A stretch of 64,000 nucleotides of DNA from Desulfosarcina widdelii (GTDB taxonomy: Bacteria > Desulfobacterota > Desulfobacteria > Desulfobacterales > Desulfosarcinaceae), in assembly GCF_009688965.1 (NCBI RefSeq), contig NZ_AP021875.1, positions 868,001 to 932,000 on the forward strand, read 5' to 3'. The notes beneath the pieces are model-generated. The model was not told the DNA's origin and ran no database searches. It saw only the letters and a list, made by a program, of their open reading frames with translations. Made by a program: the position numbers and the translations under genes. This document shows, in pieces, positions 44,814 through 53,456 of the stretch (its first letter is position 1; the number at the start of each line of letters is the position of its first letter).

Positions 44814-46699
44814 TGGGCAAGGCACAAATCATAAGCGAGATCGGGGATGGGCAATATACCATCGAGGTCAAGCATGACACCGCAGCGGCAGCGGTAAAAC
44901 TCAGCCATCTCGCAGCGGCCCTGGCCAACATAGATGCCCGAATCGCTGAAGAAAGCGATCCGAATATTCTGGCCGCACTTCAATTGAGAAAGTCCTCCCT
45001 TCAAAAAAGGATCGCCGAACTGGATGCGATCATCGAAAGCATGGACTATCGGACCACGGCCTGGTGTGCGGATTATTCCGAAGGATTGACCGGGGAGGTC
45101 GGCACCATCGAGCCCGGCGCCGAGGCGAAAAACGGGATCAACATCCGGCCGGGCTACGATGACGGCGCTGTCTGGGTACAATCCCTGGACGGGCAGGCCG
45201 TTCCCTTCCTTACCTTGCCGGTGGCCGACGCCATGCGGAATTTTGCCATCATGCCCGCCATCCAGAAATGGCGCCCGACCTATCGATACGCGACGATCCA
45301 CAATATCGACGAGATCCAAAATACCTGCCGGGTGGTTTTCGATCCGCTGTTCAGCAGCATCCAGGATCTGGACATCAACGCGGTCAACGCCCTGGATGAC
45401 GTGCCCATTGAATACATGTCCTGCAACGCTGCAGCCTTCGAGGACGGTGACACGGTGATCGTCAAATGGGAGCCCTATCGTACCGATGCCCAGGCGACCG
45501 TTATCGGTTTTAAGCAAGAGCCAAGGGCATGCGGGGATCAGTTCGTTGTGATCGTTGTCGCGGCTGACGGCCAGGATGGGGCCTATATCGTCTGGGACCC
45601 GAGAACCGACGACTATGCCCATGATGCGACGCTGGAAGGGGTCACATGGCCGGCCTCTTCGGACGATCTGGAACTTTTTTTCGAGCGGTTCGAAGAGGAC
45701 TGGCCGGATTCTCAGCAGGTCTACCAGACGGTGGATACCGATGGGCTTCAGACAGGTTCTTGGGGCGGCCAGCCTGGGACAGTTTATTGGCCTGACGATC
45801 TGTTAAACTACTCTAATTTTTTGATGAGAGAATACCCGTCCGAGTTCGATTACGACGGGGAATACAAGATGACGCAATATGAATCCCTTTCCCAATCCGG
45901 AGAATGGCCGGAAACCTATTGCACGGAATATATGGAGGGCGCGGGAGCCTCTAGCCATGTGTCAGGGGTCTGGTATAATCCGACGTTTAACTCGTCCGAT
46001 TATAACGACACGCGGTCGCTTTTTTATTCGATTAACGTGGATTTGGGCGCGAATGCGCCGGCGCTCTCCGACTCCAATTTTTTCTTTTACACGCGGCGAC
46101 TCCGGGATCGGATCAACCAGGAGCATTACGGAATCATGCGGCTGGAGCATTGGGTCTATTATCAACAATCGTCAACGGTTCATCCCGGTTCGATACCGGA
46201 CGTCGAGTGCGACGCGGAACGATGGCGGACGGGCCAATCGAAGTTACGGATACACACCCCGTTAGGCATGACGGAGCCGATCAATTTGGGAGAATTCGAT
46301 GCCTATTGCTATCAGGAAAAAAAGACCGACTACCATTGGGATGCGGTCAATCAAACGTTCGTCCTTGACGGGACCTACATCCAGGCGACCCGATTCAACG
46401 AATCAATAATCACTCAGATTTTCGGAATCCTGATCCAAAAGGCAACCCAGTCCGCGAGCGGCGGAGATATTTGGGTCGATGGAAGTTACACGGGCGACGT
46501 CGATCACGAGGAAAGCTACGAGATCCACATCATGGCCCAGGCGGATTGGTTCGACGATGGCACGGATGGGGTCAATCCGACAAATCTGAGCCGTTCGAGC
46601 GCCCTGGAGGCCGCCATCAAAAGCATGTACGCCCAGTATTCCGAAGAGATTGGATGGACGCAAAATCTGGGCGCAAAAATTTATAAACGGCCTGAATAA
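44813..46699 (+). CDS. Large tail/hub protein
   Basis: A 628-aa protein starting at MGKAQIISEIGDGQYTIEV, typical of beta-barrel hub starts. A helical linker (SLQKRIAELDAIIESM) is followed by extended beta-rich domains with many aromatic and Asp residues. It is probably the central tip or baseplate-like protein. The frame is open back to 44681 but the overlap start at 44813 is preferred. Confidence 0.65.
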   Translation: MGKAQIISEIGDGQYTIEVKHDTAAAAVKLSHLAAALANIDARIAEESDPNILAALQLRKSSLQKRIAELDAIIESMDYRTTAWCADYSEGLTGEVGTIEPGAEAKNGINIRPGYDDGAVWVQSLDGQAVPFLTLPVADAMRNFAIMPAIQKWRPTYRYATIHNIDEIQNTCRVVFDPLFSSIQDLDINAVNALDDVPIEYMSCNAAAFEDGDTVIVKWEPYRTDAQATVIGFKQEPRACGDQFVVIVVAADGQDGAYIVWDPRTDDYAHDATLEGVTWPASSDDLELFFERFEEDWPDSQQVYQTVDTDGLQTGSWGGQPGTVYWPDDLLNYSNFLMREYPSEFDYDGEYKMTQYESLSQSGEWPETYCTEYMEGAGASSHVSGVWYNPTFNSSDYNDTRSLFYSINVDLGANAPALSDSNFFFYTRRLRDRINQEHYGIMRLEHWVYYQQSSTVHPGSIPDVECDAERWRTGQSKLRIHTPLGMTEPINLGEFDAYCYQEKKTDYHWDAVNQTFVLDGTYIQATRFNESIITQIFGILIQKATQSASGGDIWVDGSYTGDVDHEESYEIHIMAQADWFDDGTDGVNPTNLSRSSALEAAIKSMYAQYSEEIGWTQNLGAKIYKRPE

Positions 46700-46733
46700 A
46701 GGCGTTTTATTCATCAACCAAGAGGAGGGAAAA

Positions 46734-46895
46734 ATGGCAGCGGCAGGATGGGTTTTATTGGGAATCTGTATCGGTGTGGGCGGTACATTTTTGATCGCCC
46801 GGAACAATGAAAAACATTTCAACAAGGCGCTGAACGCCGACAAGGATCTCAAGCGCCGGCTTAAGGCAGCGATGAAAGCCGCCAGGTCAAGTTAG
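46734..46895 (+). CDS. Small single-TM protein
   Basis: A 53-aa protein behind AGAGGAGGG with one membrane helix (GWVLLGICIGVGGTFLIA) and a basic tail (KDLKRRLKAAMKAA). The unknown role might be lysis- or entry-related. Confidence 0.65.
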   Translation: MAAAGWVLLGICIGVGGTFLIARNNEKHFNKALNADKDLKRRLKAAMKAARSS

Positions 46896-46907
46896 GAGGG
46901 TTTGGGC

Positions 46908-47016
46908 CGCCCCGGTGGATGTGGGCGCATCCCCGGGGCGAATGGCTGCTCGAGGACAACCAGACATCTGAAATCAGACGGCCCGGTGCGATGGAGGGAC
47001 CAAACGCACGGGTTTA
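46908..47016 (+). other. Structured intergenic segment with two strong bulged hairpins
   Basis: Hairpin 1 (46908-46940) pairs CGCCCCGG with CCGGGGCG and GGATG with CATCC, leaving a single bulged T and a 6-nt loop. Hairpin 2 (about 46982-47013) pairs CCC-G-GTGCG with CGCACGGG. Neither has a T tail, so they are not simple terminators. They lie in the leader of the methylase gene. Confidence 0.45.
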
Positions 47017-47053
47017 ATATCACACGTCGATTCGAATGCACAAGGAGGCGGCC

Positions 47054-47812
47054 GTGAACAGCCCATTAGCGTACATTGGCGGGAAATCGAAGCTGGCGAA
47101 AACAATTATCGATATGATGCCCGAGCATAAAGCTTACTGCGAGGTGTTTGCCGGGGCGGCCTGGGTGTTTTTCAAAAAACCGGAATCGAAATATGAGGTG
47201 ATCAACGATCTGGACAGCGACCTGGTGGCTTTTTACCGGGTGCTGCAAAACCATCTGGAGGAATTTTTACGGCAGTTCAAGTGGCTATTGTCATCGCGGG
47301 AATGGTTCGAGGATTGGAAACGCCAACAGGCTGCCGGCGGGCTTACTGATATTCAGCGGGCGGCCCGCTACTATTACCTGCAGCGCCTTTGTTTCGGAGG
47401 AAGGGTCAAAGGACGGGTATATGGCACGGCGCCCATGCATGCACCGCGCATCAACCTTTTACGGATTGAAGAGGAGCTGTCGGCGGTCCATTTGCGCCTG
47501 GTGGGCGTGACGATAGAGCATCTACCCTGGGAGGATTTTATCAGGCGCTACGACAAGCCGGGGACGCTTTTTTATTGTGATCCGCCTTACTACAAGGCAC
47601 CGTTTTACGAGCACAATCTTGAGTTGTCCGATTATCAGCAGTTGGCGGACGTTCTGGCCGGGATTCAGAGCTATTTTATATTGAGCATCAATGATCATCC
47701 TGAAATCCGGGAGGTGTTCAGGCTGTTTAAGATAAATCCGGTAAGCCTGAAATATACGGTGGCGAAGGGGAAACAGACCCATGGCAGGGAATTGTTGGTC
47801 AGCAATTATTGA
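47054..47812 (+). CDS. DNA adenine methylase (Dam/D12 class)
   Basis: A 252-aa N6-adenine methyltransferase. The N-terminal SPLAYIGGKSKLA binds S-adenosylmethionine, with EVFAGAAWVFF as motif I and the catalytic DPPYYKAPFY as motif IV. As the last gene of the phage it holds the position of Mu mom and probably protects phage DNA from restriction. GTG 47054 is preceded by AAGGAGG; the ATG at 47036 has no such site. Confidence 0.88.
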   Translation: MNSPLAYIGGKSKLAKTIIDMMPEHKAYCEVFAGAAWVFFKKPESKYEVINDLDSDLVAFYRVLQNHLEEFLRQFKWLLSSREWFEDWKRQQAAGGLTDIQRAARYYYLQRLCFGGRVKGRVYGTAPMHAPRINLLRIEEELSAVHLRLVGVTIEHLPWEDFIRRYDKPGTLFYCDPPYYKAPFYEHNLELSDYQQLADVLAGIQSYFILSINDHPEIREVFRLFKINPVSLKYTVAKGKQTHGRELLVSNY

Positions 47813-48116
47813 GGGTGCCTCAACATTTCACACGACTCTAACTTTACAAGAATACACCACAAAGAGTTAAAAAGTGTACACAAAATTGATGTGGTGACAA
47901 CAGAACTGTTGTGCTTACGTGGAAATTTCAAAATTCATCGATAAGCGTGCAAAAGTGAATAGCGGACAACCAAACGATATGAAAGGTATTCAATCAAATA
48001 GTGTTGACTAAACAAAGGTTTATGGTAGAGTCGACGAAATTGTCAAATATTTGAAGAAAATTTCATTTCTGCAGCGAAGGGTCTTTATTTCATAAAGACA
48101 GATTTCCGCTTAGATA
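47813..48116. other. AT-rich junction between prophage and right cassette row
   Basis: No ORF is supported. It must contain the right prophage end. An imperfect dyad GACAACAG-AA-CTGTTGTG spans 47896-47915. TGTTGT also occurs at 16470 near the left end, but flanking 5-bp duplications could not be matched. Confidence 0.5.
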
Positions 48117-48150
48117 AGTTAGTATTTAAAACGATAAGGAGACACTCACG

Positions 48151-48834
48151 ATGGGGACATATATGAGAGTGTTTTCAGTAGAGAGTCCGAGTGCTCTGGA
48201 TGCGTTCGAGGAACGGAACGAAAGCGCCACGCTTAGCGCACTATGCAAGTTACTGGGGCACCATTTCACAGCAACTATCGTAAGATCTAAAGTGGAATTC
48301 GAGACTGCCCTGGAATATCTAACCAGCATAAACCCAGACCATATTCCGAAAAATCAGCGCAAGTGGCCCCTTTGCTTGCATTTCGCAGCACATGGCGACG
48401 AATTTGGATTGTCATTAGGAGCTGAAGATGCCACGTGGAAATATCTCGCGAAAAAGATTAGCTCTTTTATCAAAGACAACGATTATCCTGGTCCTGTGTT
48501 GGTCGTCATTTCTGCTTGTGGCGCTGGGCAGCAACAAATCACGAAAGAGCTGATAAATCTTGCAGCAAGACAGGAGTTTGAACCGCCAGCATATCTGTTT
48601 GTAACTCAGGGTGATGAAAAAGGTGAAGTCCACTGGAGAGATGCTGTCGTGGCTTGGTCCATCTTCTATCATAACATTGGTCGTGCTGTACTAGAAAGAA
48701 AACATGAGATTATGACAATCATGGATAAAATCCGATTGACTGGCGCTGGAACACTCAAATACTTTAGATGGGATGAGCAGCATAGGAAATTTAAGCAATA
48801 CATCCCCAGATGCGACGAGTATGAGCATTCATAG
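48151..48834 (+). CDS. CHAT-type caspase-like protease
   Basis: A 227-aa protein with the clan CD dyad: His81 in CLHFAAHGDEFGLSL and Cys123 in VLVVISACGAGQ. CHAT/caspase-like proteases act as effectors in several bacterial immune systems. It has no fused sensor and no partner in its cassette. AAGGAG precedes the ATG. The cassette begins near GTTAG at 48118 and ends at the attC at 48833. Confidence 0.75.
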   Translation: MGTYMRVFSVESPSALDAFEERNESATLSALCKLLGHHFTATIVRSKVEFETALEYLTSINPDHIPKNQRKWPLCLHFAAHGDEFGLSLGAEDATWKYLAKKISSFIKDNDYPGPVLVVISACGAGQQQITKELINLAARQEFEPPAYLFVTQGDEKGEVHWRDAVVAWSIFYHNIGRAVLERKHEIMTIMDKIRLTGAGTLKYFRWDEQHRKFKQYIPRCDEYEHS

Positions 48835-48893
48835 CTAACCTCGCTGGTGCAGGAGACGGCAACTAATTGCCATACTTAACCAGCCCGTTGTGC
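48833..48893 (+). repeat. attC-like recombination site E
   Basis: A 61-nt site. R'' AGCTAAC and L'' GCTGGT are followed by L' ACCAGC and R' GTTGTGC, with a GGCAACTAATTGCC-type hairpin inside. GCTGGT/ACCAGC pair perfectly. It immediately follows the CHAT stop codon. Confidence 0.75.
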
Positions 48894-48918
48894 CTTAAAT
48901 AAATCTAAAGGATAAAAA

Positions 48919-49215
48919 ATGCATTTTGTCATATCTTGGGATATCAGCGCACAAGGAGATGACTGGACGAGACTCAATGACCAAATGAGGGAAATGTTGA
49001 ATCCCTATTCTTGGGCGAGACCACTATCAACCTTTTACATTGTTCAAGTTGAATCTCAAGAAGCTTGGGATTTAATTTTAAAGCAAATGGGAGAATTTAC
49101 CCAAGGAGCGCCTTATAATATCAACTTTCTCATGAGTCCATTAATGAGCGGTGGGAGGTATAACGGCATATTGCCCAAAGAAATGTGGGAAGAGATCAAT
49201 AAAAGGAGCGAATAG
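48919..49215 (+). CDS. SinR-family / Cas2-like small protein
   Basis: A 98-aa ferredoxin-like fold protein (MHFVISWDISAQGDDWTRLN ... ARPLSTFYIVQVES ... LMSPLMSGGRYNGILPK) of the SinR family, related to Cas2/VapD-type small nuclease folds. It is co-encoded with the membrane protein downstream (1-bp gap), suggesting a two-gene unit. Activity unknown. Confidence 0.7.
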   Translation: MHFVISWDISAQGDDWTRLNDQMREMLNPYSWARPLSTFYIVQVESQEAWDLILKQMGEFTQGAPYNINFLMSPLMSGGRYNGILPKEMWEEINKRSE

Positions 49216-49216
49216 C

Positions 49217-49594
49217 ATGTCTGAAAATGTAAAACATGCTGAAGCTGCCTCAGCATCTTCGACTCAGAATACTGGAAATCCAGTCAGTAGTTCTCTCAAT
49301 GTTGTAGTATCAATACCAGATTCAATTGAGATTAAAATGGTAGATGCTTCAGTTTTATCTGATTATGAAGTTTGGTTTGCTATCTCTTCGATTCTTGCAA
49401 GCGCTGTTATTGGTTTCTTAGTTGCCTATTTCCAAGCATGTGATGCAGATGCTAATAATTCTAGCCAACTAGGGTACACAGTTGTTGTTTTTGCTATCTT
49501 ACTGGTAGTAGCAGTTGTTACTACATTTTGTAAAAGAAGGTTATTAAGAAAAAAAGGAAAGAGTGTAAAATTAAAAGCATCAAATGAATATTGA
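49217..49594 (+). CDS. Two-TM protein paired with SinR-like gene
   Basis: A 125-aa protein. A Ser/Asn-rich N terminus precedes two membrane helices (VWFAISSILASAVIGFLVAYF and YTVVVFAILLVVAVVTTF) and a short basic tail. AAAGGAG before ATG 49217 sits in the upstream stop region. A small-protein plus membrane-protein pair in one cassette could form a toxin or effector unit; this is inference. Confidence 0.65.
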   Translation: MSENVKHAEAASASSTQNTGNPVSSSLNVVVSIPDSIEIKMVDASVLSDYEVWFAISSILASAVIGFLVAYFQACDADANNSSQLGYTVVVFAILLVVAVVTTFCKRRLLRKKGKSVKLKASNEY

Positions 49595-49602
49595 TAATAA
49601 TT

Positions 49603-49660
49603 GCACAACGAACAGTTCCACCGGACCCGCCGAAGATTGCCGGTGAATTACACATTAGCC
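49603..49660 (+). repeat. attC-like recombination site F
   Basis: A 58-nt site. R'' GCACAAC and CACCGG are followed by CCGGTG and the R' region ATTAGCC (crossover triplet ATT). R'' is perfectly complementary to GTTGTGC at the start of the same cassette (site E), a defining property of an integron cassette. Confidence 0.8.
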
Positions 49661-49816
49661 CACGAAACACAAGCAAATCCGGAGGTGGTGTTGGCCCAGC
49701 ATGAACACATAGAAGTGTTTGAAAAGAGGGTATGGAAAGCCGCCAACGCCCTGCAGGTCCAAGCTCGCGACCTGCTATCAACAAGCCTAATGGAGAACGG
49801 GGAGGTGGCGGCTTGA
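49643..49816 (+). CDS. Short ORF upstream of ABC-3C operon
   Basis: A 57-aa frame from GTG 49643 inside the attC arm to 49816, ending TTGA where the next frame begins. The segment VFEKRVWKAANALQ is helical. The overlap with the next start hints that it is translated or is a leader. No family is recognised. Confidence 0.35.
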   Translation: MNYTLAHETQANPEVVLAQHEHIEVFEKRVWKAANALQVQARDLLSTSLMENGEVAA

Positions 49817-50892
49817 GACAGACCATGCCACTACCCACCCCGCCAGAGCCGCCGGAGCCGGCGGCTGACACAGTCGCCAGTGGACCCCTCGTCCCAGCGA
49901 TGGACCTGATGAAGCTGTTTAGTCATGACGACTGGGAAGCGTTTGTACTGGAGTGGGCACACAGCCTCAAATCGGAATACTATCTCGTTGAAAAATGCGG
50001 AGGCGCGGGCGACATGGGACGGGATGTGATCGCAACCGTCTCGGAAAACGACCCAGATGTCTGGGACAATTTCCAGTGCAAGCACTACGACCACCCTTTG
50101 AGGCCGAGCGATATCTGGCTCGAATTGGGTAAGGCGGTGTACTACTCGCAACAGGGCGAGTTCACGTTCCCAAGGAAGTACCGTTTCGTGGCACCTCAAG
50201 GAGCAGGCACCACACTGATTAAGCTGTTCAAGAAACCTGATGCCCTGAAGGCGAAACTGATCGAGGAATGGGATGGACATTGCCGCAATGGGATCACGTC
50301 CACCCAAGAAGTCGTACTCGAAGGTGACTTGCAAGATCACCTTGACGCTTTGGATTTCAGCGTAATCGGCTACATCCCAGCCCAGCGGTTGCTGGATGAC
50401 CACCGAGGGACACCCTGGCATGTTGCCAGATTTGGTGGTGGACTGCCTCAACGACCGCAGATTCCTGAGCCTCCTGACGAACCCGCCGAGAATGAAGTTG
50501 TCTACCTGAGCAAGTTGCTCGCAGCCTACGCTGATCACCGGGGTCACCCCGTCGTGACCATGGATGATATAGCCGGCGTCGATGAATTGATTAGGCACTA
50601 CGGACGGTGCCGGAAGGATTTTTATAGCGCCGAGTCATTGCGGGGCTTCTCGCGCGACACGCTGCCGCCGGGCTCATACGAGGCACTGCAAGAAGAAGTC
50701 CTTGCGGGAATCCAAGATATTATAGATGGATGCCACGAAGATGGCTATCGACGCCTGCTTGAAGTCGTTCGAGCAGCCAGACAGCTACAATTGACCCGAC
50801 ACGCGCTGGTTCAAAGGCTGGACACACGAGATCGGAGTGGGATCTGTCACCAATTAGCCAATGATCGAGAAGAAGTGAGGTGGGTTACATGA
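49813..50892 (+). CDS. ABC-3C system effector-like protein
   Basis: A ~359-aa protein. After a Pro-rich leader, KLFSHDDWEAFVLEWAHSLK...GAGDMGRDVIATV...FQCKHY is the restriction-nuclease-like core (Gly-Asp...Asp...Gln-x-Lys) found in Mrr/REase-type effectors. The C-terminal half is helical. As the first gene of a three-gene ABC-3C operon it is the likely effector. The start is unclear: TTG 49813 has GGAGG at proper distance, while ATG 49825 and 49900 are alternatives. Confidence 0.75.
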   Translation: MRQTMPLPTPPEPPEPAADTVASGPLVPAMDLMKLFSHDDWEAFVLEWAHSLKSEYYLVEKCGGAGDMGRDVIATVSENDPDVWDNFQCKHYDHPLRPSDIWLELGKAVYYSQQGEFTFPRKYRFVAPQGAGTTLIKLFKKPDALKAKLIEEWDGHCRNGITSTQEVVLEGDLQDHLDALDFSVIGYIPAQRLLDDHRGTPWHVARFGGGLPQRPQIPEPPDEPAENEVVYLSKLLAAYADHRGHPVVTMDDIAGVDELIRHYGRCRKDFYSAESLRGFSRDTLPPGSYEALQEEVLAGIQDIIDGCHEDGYRRLLEVVRAARQLQLTRHALVQRLDTRDRSGICHQLANDREEVRWVT

Positions 50893-51401
50893 TGAAAGAT
50901 GGCACCACCCGCAACATTGCCCCTTTCAACAGTTCGACCGAGATCGGACTCAGATCGACTGTCTTGCTGTTTGAGATGTACCCGGATATCGCGTCGCTCC
51001 AGAGACTGGTTGTTTACGATTACTTACTGGTGCACTCAGATGACGTACCCGATGGCCCGGAGGGCCTGCATCCGAAGACGCCATACAGGAGCGGGGAACT
51101 CCTCGTCAGACGAGACACACTACAAAAGGGGTTGCTGCTTTACATGAGCCGGGGGTTGATTCGCGGAACGTACCTGCCCGAGGGCGTGCGCTACTTGGCG
51201 ACCGAGAGAACCGGTGGGTTCATCGAGTCGTTCGACGCCAAGTATGTTGATGATCTCCGCAGCCGTGCGACCTGGCTGGTCGAGCAGTTCGGTGAGCGTA
51301 CGGATGAGCAGCTCGACGAGTTTGCGAGGGAGCACTTAGGCGAATGGGGTGCCGAGTTCGAAACGGAAGCATTGCTCTGGGAGGATAATCACGATGAATG
51401 A
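50889..51401 (+). CDS. ABC-3C system middle component
   Basis: A 170-aa protein matching the ABC-3C middle-component family: IAPFNSSTEIGLRSTVLLFE, DYLLVHSDDVPDGPEGLHPK and PYRSGELLVRRDTLQKGLLLY, then MSRGLI. It is thought to bridge effector and ATPase. ATG 50889 overlaps the previous stop and the gene overlaps the ATPase start by 8 bp, so all three are coupled. Confidence 0.85.
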   Translation: MMKDGTTRNIAPFNSSTEIGLRSTVLLFEMYPDIASLQRLVVYDYLLVHSDDVPDGPEGLHPKTPYRSGELLVRRDTLQKGLLLYMSRGLIRGTYLPEGVRYLATERTGGFIESFDAKYVDDLRSRATWLVEQFGERTDEQLDEFAREHLGEWGAEFETEALLWEDNHDE

Positions 51402-53232
51402 CTCCGGCTTCCATCTCCGCCGCCTCGCGTTGACCGGTCCTGGGCTTGAACCTGCGGTGGTCGAATTCACATTGGGGCTGAATGTTATCAGTGGACCATC
51501 GGATACCGGCAAGACATTTATTCTGCAATGTATCGATTATGTTCTGGGCGCGCGAGATCGCCCGGACGAATTACCAGAAGCTGAAGCCTATGATAAGGTC
51601 GCGCTTGAACTGCAAGCTGTGTCGGACGGTGGGCGGTATGTTCTCGAACGTGCTATTCGTGGAGGGGATATCGCGCTGACTCATCCCGATCAAAGCATAG
51701 AACAATTGAAAGCGAAACATGCGGCTGGTCGCACCGACACAGTGTCGTACTTTCTGCTGCAGCTATCTGGATTGCAAGACAAGCGCATACGAATGAATAG
51801 TCTGGGCGAAACACGAGGCCTCAGTTTTCGCGATGTGGCTCACTTAGCAATCGTGTCTGAGCAAGATGTCATACGCGAGTCATCCCCAGTGCATGCCAGT
51901 TCGGGCTATCAAAAAACGGCGTCGCGGTCGGTGTTCAGATTGCTGTTGTCCGGAGTAGATGATTCGGCTGTAGTTGCAGTTGAGAAGCCCAGCATCTCGC
52001 GTGCACGGGTTGAGGCGAAGACGGATGTTCTTCAGGGCATGTTGGACCAACTGCGTGACCAGATTGCCGAACAGCCGATTGATGGAGATTTTGGCTCTCT
52101 GCGGGACCAGCTTAATCGCCTAAACATTACATATCAATCCATCGAAGAAGATCTGTCTAAGAGTGGCTCGTCGATGGCCGAAGTTGAGGAACGACGGCGA
52201 ACGGTATGGTCCCGCCTCCACGAAATCCAGGGGCGACTCAATGTTCTGTCTGGGCTTGCTGAACGTTTTGCGCTTCTGGCCAAACAGTATCTCTCTGATC
52301 TGCGAAGACTAGATGCCATTGTTGAGGCAGGCTCGCGACTGGACGATATCGGAGTTGAGCGATGCCCCGTGTGCGGAGCTTTGCCAGAACACCACGATCA
52401 AGAGCATGTGGACAGCCCGGTGGGCCCTGAAGTCGTTGCAGAGTCAGCGACCGCAGAAGCAAACCGCATTCGTTCTCTTATGGCCGACCTCGAAACAACA
52501 CGACAGGAGGTCGCGACCGAGCGTGAAGTACTCTTGCGCGAACAAGAGCAACTACAAAATGAACTCGCCGAGGTAAGGGCGACGATTCAGGAGGAGTTGC
52601 GGCCGCGTGCACAGGAGTCGGCAGCCAAACTCCGGGAAGCAGCGTCGAATCGTCAACAGGTCCAACGTTCCCTGGAATTGCTGGAGCGAGTGCAGGAAAT
52701 TGAGGCGCAGATCCATGATGTACAGACCGAGGAAGTCGCATCGGCAAGGCAAGAGTTTGCCTCGCTACCAACTTCCGCGACGGAAGAATTCGCACAAGAG
52801 GTACAGGCGAGGCTTGCGTCATGGAACTTCCCAGGTCTGGATCGCGTGACGTTCAGTGACACGGAGTGGGACGTTGTGATTTCAGGCCGGCCAAGGACGA
52901 GTCACGGAAAAGGTGTAAGGGCGGTAACGCATGCTGCTTTCACGACGGGTTTGCTGAGGTACTGCGCCAGCCGTAGGAAGCCACACCCCGGTTTCGTGCT
53001 GATCGATTCGCCTTTGGTTGTTTACCGAGAGCCAGATCCAGACGGGGGAACTCTTGACGATTCCGTTAAGTCGGCGTTCTTCGCGGATCTGGCGTCATCC
53101 TTTTTGGCCGAGCAGGTGATTCTGCTGGAGAACGAAGAGCCACCCGACGAGGTCTTGGCGAGTGGTAACGTGAACATGGTCAGATTCACGAAGCGTGACG
53201 AGGGTCGACATGGGTTCATTCCGCCAGACTGA
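51394..53232 (+). CDS. ABC-3C system SMC-like ABC ATPase
   Basis: A 612-aa ATPase. Walker A ISGPSDTGKTF is at about residues 32-42. Long coiled coils flank a zinc-hook-like CPVCGA (about 325), and HPGFVLIDSPLV near the C terminus is the Walker B region. Such Rad50-like sensors drive the ABC-three-component conflict systems. GGGAGG precedes ATG 51394. Confidence 0.88.
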   Translation: MNDSGFHLRRLALTGPGLEPAVVEFTLGLNVISGPSDTGKTFILQCIDYVLGARDRPDELPEAEAYDKVALELQAVSDGGRYVLERAIRGGDIALTHPDQSIEQLKAKHAAGRTDTVSYFLLQLSGLQDKRIRMNSLGETRGLSFRDVAHLAIVSEQDVIRESSPVHASSGYQKTASRSVFRLLLSGVDDSAVVAVEKPSISRARVEAKTDVLQGMLDQLRDQIAEQPIDGDFGSLRDQLNRLNITYQSIEEDLSKSGSSMAEVEERRRTVWSRLHEIQGRLNVLSGLAERFALLAKQYLSDLRRLDAIVEAGSRLDDIGVERCPVCGALPEHHDQEHVDSPVGPEVVAESATAEANRIRSLMADLETTRQEVATEREVLLREQEQLQNELAEVRATIQEELRPRAQESAAKLREAASNRQQVQRSLELLERVQEIEAQIHDVQTEEVASARQEFASLPTSATEEFAQEVQARLASWNFPGLDRVTFSDTEWDVVISGRPRTSHGKGVRAVTHAAFTTGLLRYCASRRKPHPGFVLIDSPLVVYREPDPDGGTLDDSVKSAFFADLASSFLAEQVILLENEEPPDEVLASGNVNMVRFTKRDEGRHGFIPPD

Positions 53233-53267
53233 TCCTCCAGGAACTAGGTGAGACGGCTCAGCTACGT

Positions 53268-53370
53268 GGGCTAACCAATAGGTGATACTTACGCCTCACA
53301 CTGCCGCTTGTTCCTCTCTCTGGGGAGCGACGCAACTGATCTTGTCGTTTTAGAAGGGGAGGAGTTAAGC
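53268..53370 (+). repeat. attC-like recombination site G (long, less regular)
   Basis: GGGCTAAC (53268-53275) is perfectly complementary to TTAGCCC, the start of the ABC-3C cassette at site F. About 100 nt later GTTAAGC (53364-53370) fits R'. Inner stems (CGCT/AGCG) are weak, so the internal fold is not as clear as in the short sites. Confidence 0.55.
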
Positions 53371-53456
53371 ATAAAAAATTAGTTGGTTTCCCCCCTGGCG
53401 AATTGTTTAACTCGATTCGTGCGGGATTTTTACGTTTTCAATCTCCAAGTCCTTAT

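Larger units (their letters stand above)
16400..47950 (+). mobile_element. Mu-like transposable prophage (approximate bounds)
   Basis: The gene order is repressor (leftward), early DNA-binding proteins, MuA-type transposase, MuB ATPase, GemA, DUF3164, lysis, gp25-gp28, head, tail and methylase. This is the order of Mu/B3-type transposable phages. No sheath gene is recognised and the tail genes look siphoviral. Exact TG...CA ends and the target duplication could not be fixed. The 16374-16784 spacer holds possible transposase boxes (ACGAAAT, GCGAAAG) and a 10-bp inverted repeat GGTTCAGCAA/TTGCTGAACC (16640-16684), but no gene. Confidence 0.85.

Noticed and set aside
16470..47920. TGTTGT at 16470 and its inverted copy near 47902 as exact prophage ends
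   Set aside because: Only six bases match and no 5-bp target duplication flanks them; bounds left approximate.
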